From contig NZ_CP069163.1 of NCBI RefSeq assembly GCF_018802765.1, positions 1,364,001 to 1,428,000 on the forward strand: a stretch of 64,000 bases of DNA, read 5' to 3'. Under the pieces are notes generated by a model that did no database searches, was not told the DNA's origin, and saw only the letters and a list, made by a program, of their open reading frames with translations. The DNA is from Paludibacterium sp. B53371. GTDB taxonomy: Bacteria > Pseudomonadota > Gammaproteobacteria > Burkholderiales > Chromobacteriaceae. Position 1 is the stretch's first letter, and each line of letters starts with the position of its first letter. Shown piece by piece: positions 8,394-16,720 of this stretch. The position numbers were made by a program, and so were the translations under genes.

Positions 8394-8450
8394 AACGGGG
8401 TCAGGTCTTGTCTTTTGCATTGCACGCAAAAAACAAGACCTGACCCCGTT
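8394..8450. repeat. REP-like palindrome, copy 1
   Basis: Arms of 18 bp (8394-8411 and 8433-8450) are exact inverted repeats built on GGGGTCAGGTCTTGT; after one mismatch the stem continues inward with TTTTGC/GCAAAA. The outer arms are shared with the element at 20804-20863. It lies between the convergent ends of ribA and the tRNA gene. Such GGGGTCAGGTCTTG palindromes resemble REP elements mobilised by IS200-like (RAYT) transposases. Confidence 0.75.
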
Positions 8451-8483
8451 TTGATGGATTTTTCGCCAGGACGCAGAAATGAT

Positions 8484-8510
8484 AAAGGCCGACTCGAAGA
8501 GTCGGCCTTT
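8484..8510 (-). terminator. Terminator of tRNA-Ala
   Basis: A 12-bp perfect stem (8484-8495 with 8499-8510) with a 3-base loop, starting 9 bp beyond the tRNA 3' end in the direction of tRNA transcription. On the minus strand it ends in TTTATCATTT. Confidence 0.8.
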
Positions 8511-8518
8511 GAATTTTG

Positions 8519-8594
<76 letters not shown>

Positions 8595-8637
8595 ACATGA
8601 GGTCCGGTGGCGTTGGTCACTGCCATCCGAGAACCGA

Positions 8638-8666
8638 ACTATACCTATACGAAATTTCCGAGTCAA
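8638..8666 (-). promoter_or_regulatory. Sigma-70 promoter of tRNA-Ala
   Basis: On the minus strand TTGACT (8661-8666) and TATAGT (8638-8643) are separated by exactly 17 bp, about 45 bp upstream of the tRNA. The -10 and discriminator GTATAGTTCGG is identical to that of the rRNA operon promoter at 40113-40123. The remaining 180 bp up to 8849 shows no convincing gene; two short overlapping frames there lack coding features. Confidence 0.8.
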
Positions 8667-8849
8667 GCCTCAGACCGGGAAAAATGGAAAAAAATACGCG
8701 CCATGTCTGTCGTCTCAGTGTTTCCGCATGGCGATGTCCTGATCCGGGATATTCGCAGAAAGAATTGGCCGGAGAGAGGGTTTCGAAGGAAATATTTCAA
8801 TGTCATTAAGTGATGCCGCGCCCGGAGGCGAGCGCGGCGAGGGCGCTGA

Positions 8850-9554
8850 TCAATTGGCCGAACCTGGCAGCAGCAGTTCGCCATTGCGGGCCGGAATGCG
8901 CTTGCCGGGCTTGTGCGCCATGCGCACCGTGCCGGTTTTGCCGTCCAGCGAGTAACGAACCTGATAGCCCACTACCTTCTGTGTCGTCACCGGCACTTCC
9001 ATGCAGCGGTTTTCAGTATCGGTGTAGGTGTCACGCTTCTGCATCTGGTCTTGCGCCTGATTGCCGGCGTAGCCACCTGCCAGGGCGCCGGCCACGGTGG
9101 CCAGTTTCTTGCCATTGCCGCCGCCCACCTGATTGCCCAGCAGGCCGCCGACCACGCTGCCCAGCAAGGTCCCGGTCACCCGGTGCTGATCCTGAACGGG
9201 CGCCTGACGCTCGACCTGCACCTGATGACACTCGGTTTTGGTGCTTTGCACTTCTTCCGTGATCGGGGTGCTGCCCAAGACTCTGGCGAAGCTGGCATGT
9301 TTCGGCGCAGCCGGTTTGGCTGCCGCCACCGGTGCGGTGGCGGCGGCAACCGGTTTGCTGGCGGTTACCGCGGCCGGCGCGGCGGCCTGGGTTGCGGCCG
9401 CGGCGCTGGCCTGCGCCACCACCGCGACGGGCTGCGATGCTGTGACCTGTGCCGGCGCCGACTTGTGGCTCAAGGCCTGGATACCGGCGACGCCAATGGC
9501 CCCCAGGGCCACACCCCCGCCCAGTACACTGGCGATCAATAGCGATTGCTTCAT
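8850..9554 (-). CDS. Glycine-zipper envelope protein with Ala-rich linker
   Basis: A 234-residue protein. An N-terminal hydrophobic segment (LLIASVLGGGVALGAIGVAGI) acts as a signal anchor. A low-complexity Ala/Pro/Val linker follows at about residues 30-85. Then comes a glycine-zipper (2TM, 17-kDa-antigen type) domain: TGTLLGSVVGGLLGNQVGGG and LATVAGALAGGYAGNQAQD. Cysteines flank it (TECHQVQV and NRCMEVPV). Such proteins sit in the envelope and are often stress-induced. GGGAGAAG precedes the ATG. No partner gene is adjacent. Confidence 0.75.
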   Translation of the reverse strand: MKQSLLIASVLGGGVALGAIGVAGIQALSHKSAPAQVTASQPVAVVAQASAAAATQAAAPAAVTASKPVAAATAPVAAAKPAAPKHASFARVLGSTPITEEVQSTKTECHQVQVERQAPVQDQHRVTGTLLGSVVGGLLGNQVGGGNGKKLATVAGALAGGYAGNQAQDQMQKRDTYTDTENRCMEVPVTTQKVVGYQVRYSLDGKTGTVRMAHKPGKRIPARNGELLLPGSAN

Positions 9555-9689
9555 CGTCTTCTCCCTGATGGCTGATGTTATATCAGCTCTGAAAATGAAT
9601 CAGACCGGCTGAAACGGGACTGGTTTCATGATAATCGGGTAAGAAGGTAAGCAAGCGTGAAATTGTGTAAGCAAGTGTACGTTGCTGTC

Positions 9690-10064
9690 TTACTGTCCGT
9701 TTGAGGCAAACACCCTCAGGCGATGCCCATCCGGATCCTGTGCCACGAAAGTCCTGCCAAAGTCCATCTCGCACGGCGCCTGCAGTATCGGCACGGCCAT
9801 GGTCAGCCATTGCGCATGGCAGGCATCGACGGCGTCGTTGCTCTCCAGGCAAAAGGTCAGCTCGCTCATGCCGGCATGACCGGTCGGCGCCGGCTCGGCC
9901 GTGTGACGTGACCACAGTCCCAGCTTGAGCGTGTCACTCAGCAGGAACAGGGCAAAGGTGGGGGATTGTTCGACCGGTTGCAGACCCAGAAGCGGTTGAT
10001 AGAAAGCGGCGCTGCGCTCCGGGCTGTCGACAAACAGCAAAACGTAATGGCTGAGGGTTTTCAT
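9690..10064 (-). CDS. VOC-family (glyoxalase/bleomycin-resistance fold) protein
   Basis: Starting at the ATG 10062-10064 the product is 124 residues with the paired beta-alpha-beta-beta-beta units of the vicinal oxygen chelate fold: LSHYVLLFVDSPERSAAFYQPLLGL, then FALFLLSD, and a second module ending DFGRTFVAQDPDGHRLRVF. Few of the usual His/Glu metal ligands are obvious, so binding rather than catalysis is possible. An in-frame GTG at 10100 is the alternative start. It lies just downstream of a YafY/WYL regulator on the same strand and probably forms an operon with it; YafY-VOC pairs are common. Confidence 0.8.
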   Translation of the reverse strand: MKTLSHYVLLFVDSPERSAAFYQPLLGLQPVEQSPTFALFLLSDTLKLGLWSRHTAEPAPTGHAGMSELTFCLESNDAVDACHAQWLTMAVPILQAPCEMDFGRTFVAQDPDGHRLRVFASNGQ

Positions 10065-10152
10065 CGTGATCATCCTGTATCGGGGTGAGTCGGAGATCAC
10101 AGCATGGCATCGGGTGCTGACAGTTTTTGTCAGTAGTGTTTTGTGAGAGGGC

Positions 10153-10845
10153 TCAAGGTTGCTGGCGCAGACCTTCCCGTTGCTTCCACGCTTTCAGCAG
10201 GGCCTGACGCGGACGAGGATAGCGTTCGCCGGTCTGGCTGAGGGACAGGATGCGATCGGTGCGGAAGTGGCGGAAATCCTGCCGTGTTTCACACCAGGCC
10301 GCCAGCATGCGCACATGCTCGAAGTAGCCCAGCGCAAAAGGCCAGATACGGCGTTGCGAGGTTTGGCCATTCAGATCCCGGTAGTGGATGGCCAGTACCT
10401 GACCGCGGCGGATGGCCTGGCGCACCAGTGCCAGATCGACGGGCTGTACCGGCAGCCGGTCGGTCGCGGGGACCAGCAGGCCATGGCCATCCAGATCGCG
10501 GCGCAGGTCCGCCGGCAGTACGGCGGCAATTTTGGCCAGCGCCCCCCGCGCCGCCTGACTCAGTCGTTCGTCTCCGCGCTGCGCCACCCATTGGCTGCCC
10601 AGCATCAGAGCTTCCAGCTCCTCTTCATCCAGCATGAGCGGCGGCAGCATGAATCCCGGGCGCAACACATAGCCCAGCCCGGCCTCTCCCTCGATATGGG
10701 CCCCTTGAGCCTGCAAGGTGGCGATGTCGCGATAGAGCGTGCGCAGGCTGATGCCAAGCTGCTGTGCCAGGGTGGCACCACTGACGGGATAGCGGTATTG
10801 GCGCAATTGTTGCAGCAGATCCAGCAGACGTGCGGCGCGCGACAT
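10153..10845 (-). CDS. YafY-type HTH/WYL transcriptional regulator
   Basis: A 230-residue regulator. The N-terminal helix-turn-helix (about residues 1-55) has SGATLAQQLGISLRTLYRDIATLQAQG, typical of HTH_11 DeoR-like domains. A WYL-type ligand-binding domain follows at about 140-215 with LAIHYRDLNGQTSQRRIWPFALGYFEHVRMLAAWCE, HFRTDRI. It is first in a two-gene unit with the VOC protein, and the product likely regulates that unit. The ligand is unknown. Confidence 0.85.
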   Translation of the reverse strand: MSRAARLLDLLQQLRQYRYPVSGATLAQQLGISLRTLYRDIATLQAQGAHIEGEAGLGYVLRPGFMLPPLMLDEEELEALMLGSQWVAQRGDERLSQAARGALAKIAAVLPADLRRDLDGHGLLVPATDRLPVQPVDLALVRQAIRRGQVLAIHYRDLNGQTSQRRIWPFALGYFEHVRMLAAWCETRQDFRHFRTDRILSLSQTGERYPRPRQALLKAWKQREGLRQQP

Positions 10846-10926
10846 GGCGAAGTCTCCGGAAGAGGAAAAAACAATGCTGCCATAATTTGGCAGTATATGT
10901 CAGGAGAGCCGGGCCGGATCGCCGGC

Positions 10927-12300
10927 TTAACTCGAGCTGGAACTCAGCATCTTGGTCAGCGAAGAGCTGGTCTGCTCCATCTCCATCAGCGCCGAATTCA
11001 GATTGGAATACAGGGTCAGATAGCCCGCCTGGACGGTACTGAGGCGGTTCTGCTCCTGGGCAATCTGATCTTTCTGCGTGGCCACCATTTGATTGAGCGA
11101 GGTGATGCGGGTGGTAATCAGCCCCTGCGGCCCCAGCATATTGTTGATGCTGTTGTTGAAGCGCTGGGCGAAGCCATCATTGTTGTCGTTGCCGAACAGA
11201 TTGGCCACCGCCTTCGGGTCCTTGCTGATGGCGGTATTCAGGGCTGCGGTGTCCAGACTCAGCGAGCCGTCCTTCTGGATGCTGATGCCGATCTGTGCCA
11301 GGTAGGCGACCTGGGAGGTGCCATCAGCACCGGAGATCGGGGTTTGCAGGATGCTGTCAAAGCTCTGCTGCAGCTGAACCAGGTTGAAGTCGCCCTGCAG
11401 GTCTCCCTGATACAGGCTGGTGCTGTCTGACTGCACCTTGTTATAGGCGGTGACGAAACTCTGCAGCTGCTTCTGGATCGCCGCCGAGTCGCGCGCCACC
11501 GTCAGGACGGTGGTACCGGTCTGGGTCAGGTTCATGCTGACGCCGAGCACCGCATTGGTGACGGTGTTGCTGCTGCTGGTCATGGTCAGTCCGTTGACGG
11601 TCAGGCTGGCATCCTGTGCCTGGGCGGTCAGGCGGCTGTCGGTGATCTTGCCGCTGCTGTCGACAGCCGATGAGGCATCGAAATTGAGAAAGGACAGGGC
11701 GCTCTGGCCGCCTGTGGTGCTGGTGCTGAAGCTCTGGCCGGCGCCCACCGTATTGCCGGTCAGGACCAGGCGATAGGGGGTGGTGGTGCTGTCGGCCTTG
11801 ACCACACTGGCCGCCACGCCGATGCCGGCCGAGTTGATGCTGGCGGCGATCTGATCCAGCGTGGCATCGGCCGCAATGCTCACCGACTGGGTCGAGCCAT
11901 CACCGAAGGTGAACTTCATGGTGTCTGCGGTATTGCCCAGGCTGGTGCTTTCGCTCGCCTGTCCGGTCAGGGCCAGGTTCTGTGATGACGCCAGCGTGTT
12001 GACCGTGATGTTGTAGTTGCCGGCGTTGGCGGTGTTGTCTGCCGTGGCCGACAGGATGCTGGTGTTGCTGCTGGTGGCCTGCAAGGTATTGATGAAGGCC
12101 CCGGAGGCCAGGCCGGTCAGACTCGATTGCAGACTGGTCAGATCCGAGCTCAGATTGCCGTAATCCGAGATCTGGCTGTTTTCGGTCTGCATGGTGCTGT
12201 TCATGCGGTTAAGCGGTTGCTGCGCCACAGTCATCAGTTGCGATACCAGACCCTGGACATCCAGCGGGCCGGTGGAGGAAGAAATCGATGATGTGGACAT
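10927..12300 (-). CDS. fliD: Flagellar hook-associated protein 2 (filament cap)
   Basis: FliD caps the flagellar filament and drives flagellin folding. The 457-residue protein shows the family layout: N-terminal D0 region (GPLDVQGLVSQLMTVAQQPLNRM), a Ser/Thr-rich variable middle with repeated beta-type segments, and a C-terminal coiled-coil D0/D1 (RITSLNQMVATQKDQIAQEQ...YLTLYSNLNSALMEMEQTSSSL). It has few charged residues and no signal peptide, as expected for type III export. It stands alone: no fliC, fliS or other flagellar gene is nearby, whereas fliD is usually next to fliC/fliS. A possible sigma-28 promoter lies upstream. Confidence 0.9.
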   Translation of the reverse strand: MSTSSISSSTGPLDVQGLVSQLMTVAQQPLNRMNSTMQTENSQISDYGNLSSDLTSLQSSLTGLASGAFINTLQATSSNTSILSATADNTANAGNYNITVNTLASSQNLALTGQASESTSLGNTADTMKFTFGDGSTQSVSIAADATLDQIAASINSAGIGVAASVVKADSTTTPYRLVLTGNTVGAGQSFSTSTTGGQSALSFLNFDASSAVDSSGKITDSRLTAQAQDASLTVNGLTMTSSSNTVTNAVLGVSMNLTQTGTTVLTVARDSAAIQKQLQSFVTAYNKVQSDSTSLYQGDLQGDFNLVQLQQSFDSILQTPISGADGTSQVAYLAQIGISIQKDGSLSLDTAALNTAISKDPKAVANLFGNDNNDGFAQRFNNSINNMLGPQGLITTRITSLNQMVATQKDQIAQEQNRLSTVQAGYLTLYSNLNSALMEMEQTSSSLTKMLSSSSS

Positions 12301-12329
12301 GGCGCACTCCCGGCAGGTTGATGACAGAT

Positions 12330-12357
12330 TTATCGTCGTTGGGGCGCAGCGACTTGA
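12330..12357 (-). promoter_or_regulatory. Possible sigma-28 (FliA) promoter of fliD
   Basis: On the minus strand, TCAAG at 12353-12357 and GACGATAA at 12330-12337 resemble the sigma-28 elements TAAAG and GCCGATAA. The spacing is one base longer than optimal and the -35 has one mismatch. It lies 30 bp upstream of the fliD start. Confidence 0.35.
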
Positions 12358-12471
12358 GCGTATCTTAGGGACGAATCAGTCCGTCCATCTGATCAGTCTG
12401 TTAAAGATTGTTTTAACCGTGACTGTCTGTGACCAAAGGGTAAAGTTGCGCAAAGAAGCAGCATGAAACGT

Positions 12472-12500
12472 AAAAAACCCGATGCCGGAGCATCGGGTTT
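12472..12500 (-). terminator. Terminator of the RND efflux operon
   Basis: An 11-bp perfect stem (12475-12485 with 12490-12500) around CGGA, followed on the minus strand by six T. It lies 22 bp beyond the RND permease stop codon. Confidence 0.85.
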
Positions 12501-12522
12501 CAGGGGAGGGCATCGGGTGACG

Positions 12523-15500
12523 TCAGGCGATATCGCCGCCGTCGTTGACCGAGACCGGCTCGACCTTGTGGTTCGAGGCCAGCAGCATATACATCGCCGG
12601 CACCACGAACAGGGTGAACAGCGTGCCGATCGACAGGCCGGTGAAAATCACCAGACCGATGGCGTGGCGGCCACCGGCACCGGCGCCGGACGCGATCACC
12701 AGCGGGAAGACACCGAACACCATGGCGGCCGTGGTCATCAGAATCGGACGCAACCGGGTGGCGGCGGCACGCTGGATGGCCTCCAGCTTGCCTACGCCCT
12801 TGGCGCGCTCTTCATTGGCCACTTCGACGATCAGAATGCCGTGCTTGCTGATCAGACCCATCAGCGTCACCAGACCGACCTCGGTATAAATGTTGAGCGA
12901 AGCGAAGCCGAGGAAGATGAAGATCATCGCCCCGAACAGTGCCAGCGGCACCGATACCAGAATGATCAGCGGATCGCGGAAGCTTTCGAACAGCGCCGCC
13001 AGGGTCAGGAACACGATGATCACCGCAAACAGCATGGTCACCACAAATCCCCCCGACTCCTGCATGAACTGCCGCGACGGGCCGGCATAGTCGACGCTGT
13101 AACCGGTCGGGGCAATCTCCTGCACGGTATCGCGCAGGAATTGCAGCGCATCACCCTGCGCCACACCCGGCACGCCGGAAATGGTGGCCGAGTTCTGCTG
13201 CTGGAAGCGGGTGATCGACTCCGGCTCGACGGTGTACTTCAGGTGCGCGATGGTGCTGACCGGAATGACGCCGTTCGGGCTGCGGATGTAGAAGTCCAGC
13301 AGTTGATCCGGATTCAGGCGATCTTTCTGCTGCACCTGCGGGATGACCTTGTACGAGCGGCCGTCAATGGCGAAGTAATTGACATAGCCGCCGCCCATCG
13401 CCGCACTGAGGGCCGTGCCCACGTCCTGCTGGGTCATGCCCAGGGCCGCGACCTTGTCACGATCCACTACCACCGTGGCCTGCGGCTTGTCGACCTTCAG
13501 GTCGACGTCGGCAAAGTAGAACTTGCCGGAGCTGCGAGCCTTGTCGAGCACCTGTTGCGCCACCTGATTCAGGTTCTGGAACGGTTCGGTGGTCTTGATG
13601 ACAAACTGCAGCGGCAGGCCGGAAGAGCCTGGCAGCGGCGGGAACTGGAAGGCGGCCACGCGGGCACCGGCAATCTTGTTCCACTTCTGCTGCAGATCCA
13701 GCTGGATCTGATGCGCACTGCGCGTGCGGTCGCCCCAGTCTTTCACCAGGACACCACCGATACCGGCATTGACCGTCGGCGTGCCGGTAATCTGGAACAT
13801 CTGCTTGTATTCCGGCATTGCCTTGCTGGCCTGGAACATCAGGTTGGCATAGGTCTGCATCTGGTTGGCGGTGGCATTCGGCGCCCCGACCACCTGACCC
13901 AGCACGATGCCCTGATCTTCTTCCGGCGCCAGTTCGGACTGCGACATCTTGGCCATGCCCAGCAACAGCAGCATCAGGATGCCGCCCAGCACGACCAGTA
14001 CCGGCCAGCTCGACAGCAGGTTGGCCAGCAGGCGCTTGTAGCCATTGAGCAGGCGTTCAAAGGTGTGGTCGATCCACTGGACGAAGCGACCGCTATCCTG
14101 GTCATGGTTGAAGAAGCGCGAGCACATCATCGGCGACAGGGTCAGCGCCACCACCCCCGAAACCGTGACGGAAGCCGCCAGGGTAAAGGCAAACTCCGTG
14201 AACAGTGCCCCGGTCAGGCCGCCCTGGAAGCCGATCGGCACGTAGACGGCCACCAGCACCACGGTCATGGCCAGAATCGGGCTGCCCAGCTGGCGCGCAG
14301 CATCGATGGCGGCATCCAGCGGTGACATGCCTTCCCGCATGTGCCGGTCGACGCTCTCGACCACGATAATCGCGTCGTCGACCACCAGGCCGATGGCCAG
14401 CACCAGGGCCAGCAGGGTCAGCAGATTGATCGAGTAGCCCAGCATCAGCATCATGAAGAAGGTGCCGATCAGCGACAGCGGCATGGCAATGACCGGCACC
14501 AGTACCGCGCGCAGACTGCCGAGGAACAGGAAGATCACCACCGTCACGATGACCAGTGCCTCGACCAGCGTCTTCACTACCTCGTCGATCGAGGTGTTGA
14601 TGAAGTCGGTCGAGTCGTAAACGATCTTGCCGGTCAGGCCAGAGGGCAGCTGTTTCTGCAGTTCCGGGAAGGCGGTGCGTACCCGCTTGGCGACATCCAG
14701 AATATTGGCTTCCGGTGCCACCTTGATGCCGATGAATACCGAACGCTCGCCACTGAATGCCACGTTGAAGTCGTAGTTTTCCGAGCCCAGCGTCACGTTG
14801 GCCACATCTTCCAGCCGCACGATGGCATCACCGTTCTGCTTGACGGCCAGGTGCTTGAACTCGTCCACCGTATGCAGGTCGGTCGCCGCCGTCAGCGGGA
14901 TCGAGACCATCTGACCCTTGGTGTTGCCCACCGCCGCCAGCGAGTTGTTGCTGCCCAGCGCGGCATACACATCGGCAGCGGTCACGCCATGGGCGGCCAT
15001 CTTGTCGGCGTCCAGCCAGGCACGCAGGGCAAACAGGCGCGCCCCGAGGATTTCTGCCGTCTGAATCCCCTCGATGGCATCCAGCTTCGGTTTGATCACC
15101 CGGTTCAGATAGTCGGTGACGTTGTTGGTCGGCAGCGTGCTGCTATAGAAGCCGAGGTACATGGCGTCGGTGGTCTGGCCGCTCTGTACCGTCAGCACCG
15201 GTTGCTGTGCCTGCGACGGCAGCTGGTTCTTGACCGAGTTGACCTGGTTGTTGATCTCGGTCAGCGCCCGGTTGCCGTCATAGTTCAGGCGCAGGGTCGC
15301 GGTAATGGTCGAGACCCCGCTGCTGCTGGTGGACGACAGATAGTCGATCCCCTGAGCCTGGGAGATGGCCGCTTCCAGTGGCTGGGTGATGAAGCCCGCC
15401 ACCGTCTTGGCATCGGCACCGTAATAGGTGGTGGAGATGGTCACCACCGCGTTTTGTGTCCGCGGGTATTGCTCGACCGGCAGACTGAACAGCGAGCGCA

Positions 15501-15576
15501 GGCCCAGCACCACCAGCAACAGGCTGATGGTGGTGGCCAGCACCGGCCGCCGGATGAAAATATCGGTAAATTTCAT
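12523..15576 (-). CDS. RND multidrug efflux permease (HAE1 family)
   Basis: The inner-membrane proton-driven pump of a tripartite efflux system. At 1017 residues it has the AcrB/MexB size and order: N-terminal helix (FIRRPVLATTISLLLVVLGL), porter loops, helices 2-6 with the proton-relay Asp pair in GLVVDDAIIVVESV, a second porter half, and a C-terminal half with the LMGLISKHGILIVEVANEERAKG and RLRPILMTTAAMVFG repeats. It is the last gene of an OMF-MFP-RND operon; 8 bp separate it from the adaptor. Substrates cannot be read. Sequence style is closest to Mex/Mdt multidrug pumps rather than CusA-type metal pumps. Confidence 0.93.
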   Translation of the reverse strand: MKFTDIFIRRPVLATTISLLLVVLGLRSLFSLPVEQYPRTQNAVVTISTTYYGADAKTVAGFITQPLEAAISQAQGIDYLSSTSSSGVSTITATLRLNYDGNRALTEINNQVNSVKNQLPSQAQQPVLTVQSGQTTDAMYLGFYSSTLPTNNVTDYLNRVIKPKLDAIEGIQTAEILGARLFALRAWLDADKMAAHGVTAADVYAALGSNNSLAAVGNTKGQMVSIPLTAATDLHTVDEFKHLAVKQNGDAIVRLEDVANVTLGSENYDFNVAFSGERSVFIGIKVAPEANILDVAKRVRTAFPELQKQLPSGLTGKIVYDSTDFINTSIDEVVKTLVEALVIVTVVIFLFLGSLRAVLVPVIAMPLSLIGTFFMMLMLGYSINLLTLLALVLAIGLVVDDAIIVVESVDRHMREGMSPLDAAIDAARQLGSPILAMTVVLVAVYVPIGFQGGLTGALFTEFAFTLAASVTVSGVVALTLSPMMCSRFFNHDQDSGRFVQWIDHTFERLLNGYKRLLANLLSSWPVLVVLGGILMLLLLGMAKMSQSELAPEEDQGIVLGQVVGAPNATANQMQTYANLMFQASKAMPEYKQMFQITGTPTVNAGIGGVLVKDWGDRTRSAHQIQLDLQQKWNKIAGARVAAFQFPPLPGSSGLPLQFVIKTTEPFQNLNQVAQQVLDKARSSGKFYFADVDLKVDKPQATVVVDRDKVAALGMTQQDVGTALSAAMGGGYVNYFAIDGRSYKVIPQVQQKDRLNPDQLLDFYIRSPNGVIPVSTIAHLKYTVEPESITRFQQQNSATISGVPGVAQGDALQFLRDTVQEIAPTGYSVDYAGPSRQFMQESGGFVVTMLFAVIIVFLTLAALFESFRDPLIILVSVPLALFGAMIFIFLGFASLNIYTEVGLVTLMGLISKHGILIVEVANEERAKGVGKLEAIQRAAATRLRPILMTTAAMVFGVFPLVIASGAGAGGRHAIGLVIFTGLSIGTLFTLFVVPAMYMLLASNHKVEPVSVNDGGDIA

Positions 15577-15584
15577 GGCCTGTC

Positions 15585-16706
15585 TCAGTGTTCCTGCGGC
15601 GTCGGCGCGGCATCATTGGCCGGCTGAACCGAGTTGTCGATCACCACCGGGGCACCATTCTTCAGCTTGAGCTGCCCGCTGGTCACCACTTCCTGACCTT
15701 CCTTCAGCCCGGACAGAACGGCAACCTGGTCGCCACGGGTTTCGCCGGTGGTGACGAAGAGCTGGTGGACAATGCGGTTGCTGCCGGCGACCGGCTTGTC
15801 GGTGGTTTCCACCACATACACGGTCGAGCCATAGGCGTTGTAGGTGATCGCGGTTTGCGGCAGGGTCAGGTAACGCTGCTTCTGACCGACCGACACATGG
15901 GCATTGGCAAACATGCCCGGCAACAGTTTGCGCTGCGGGTTGTCGATCAGTGCCTCGACCTGGACGTTGCGCGTGGTGTTATCCACCTTGGGGTTGATGG
16001 CATTGATGCGACCGCTGAAGGTCTGACCCGGGAAGGCGTCCGTCAGTGCGGTGACCGTCTGCCCCACGGCCAGGCGAGCCAGCCGGCTTTGCGGGATGTA
16101 GAAATCCAGGTGAATCGGGTTGATTTCCTGCAGGGTGACGATCTTGTCACCCGGGTTGACGTACTGACCCGGCACGAAGGCGCTGATACCCAGACGGCCG
16201 GCGAACGGCGCGCGGATCACCTTCTTGGCCACCAGGGCGGCCTGTTGTTCGACCTGAGCGGTTTTGGCGCGCAGATCGGCCGCATCGTTATCTACCTGTG
16301 CCTGGCTGACACCCTGTACGGCCAGTTGCGCCTGGTCACGCTTCAGCGTGATGGCAGCCAACTCGGCGCTGGCCTGCAACGCGTGCAGCTGGGCGATGTC
16401 GGAGTCGGCGTTCAGCTCCAGCAGGACTTCGCCGGCCTTGACGTCCTGACCCGACTTGAAGTGGACGGCCTTGACCTTGCCGGCGACTTCACTGCTGATG
16501 TCGACGCCGCTGACGGCCGACAGCGTGCCCACCGAATTGAGCTGCAGCTGCCATTCCTGCGATTTGACGACGGTCGAGGTGACGGTCTGCGGACTCGGTT
16601 TCGGGGCGTTGGCCATCAGGCTGCGGATATGCAGGAAGAAGCCGAAGCCCAGCAGAATGATCAGCAGCAGCACGCCACCCAGCATGATCAACATGCGTTT
16701 GGTCAT
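15585..16706 (-). CDS. RND periplasmic adaptor (membrane fusion protein)
   Basis: A 373-residue adaptor linking permease and outer-membrane channel. The N-terminal membrane anchor is LIMLGGVLLLIILLGFGFF. A split biotinyl/lipoyl domain follows (VDISSEVAGKVKAVHFKSGQ and APFAGRLGISAFVPGQYVNPGD), then a coiled-coil hairpin of Ala/Gln-rich helices (residues about 100-155), a beta-barrel and a membrane-proximal domain. There is no lipobox, so it is anchored by the uncleaved N-terminal helix. It is the middle gene of the efflux operon. Confidence 0.92.
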   Translation of the reverse strand: MTKRMLIMLGGVLLLIILLGFGFFLHIRSLMANAPKPSPQTVTSTVVKSQEWQLQLNSVGTLSAVSGVDISSEVAGKVKAVHFKSGQDVKAGEVLLELNADSDIAQLHALQASAELAAITLKRDQAQLAVQGVSQAQVDNDAADLRAKTAQVEQQAALVAKKVIRAPFAGRLGISAFVPGQYVNPGDKIVTLQEINPIHLDFYIPQSRLARLAVGQTVTALTDAFPGQTFSGRINAINPKVDNTTRNVQVEALIDNPQRKLLPGMFANAHVSVGQKQRYLTLPQTAITYNAYGSTVYVVETTDKPVAGSNRIVHQLFVTTGETRGDQVAVLSGLKEGQEVVTSGQLKLKNGAPVVIDNSVQPANDAAPTPQEH

Positions 16707-16720
16707 GATTGCGATTCCTT

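Noticed and set aside
8597-8813. Two short overlapping frames of about 70 codons upstream of tRNA-Ala
   Set aside because: They overlap the tRNA promoter, differ in phase, and show neither a ribosome-binding site nor a recognisable motif.
12463-14325. Long plus-strand frame opposite the RND permease
   Set aside because: Same shadow effect; His/Arg/Gln-rich text without motifs, while the minus strand has a full RND pump.
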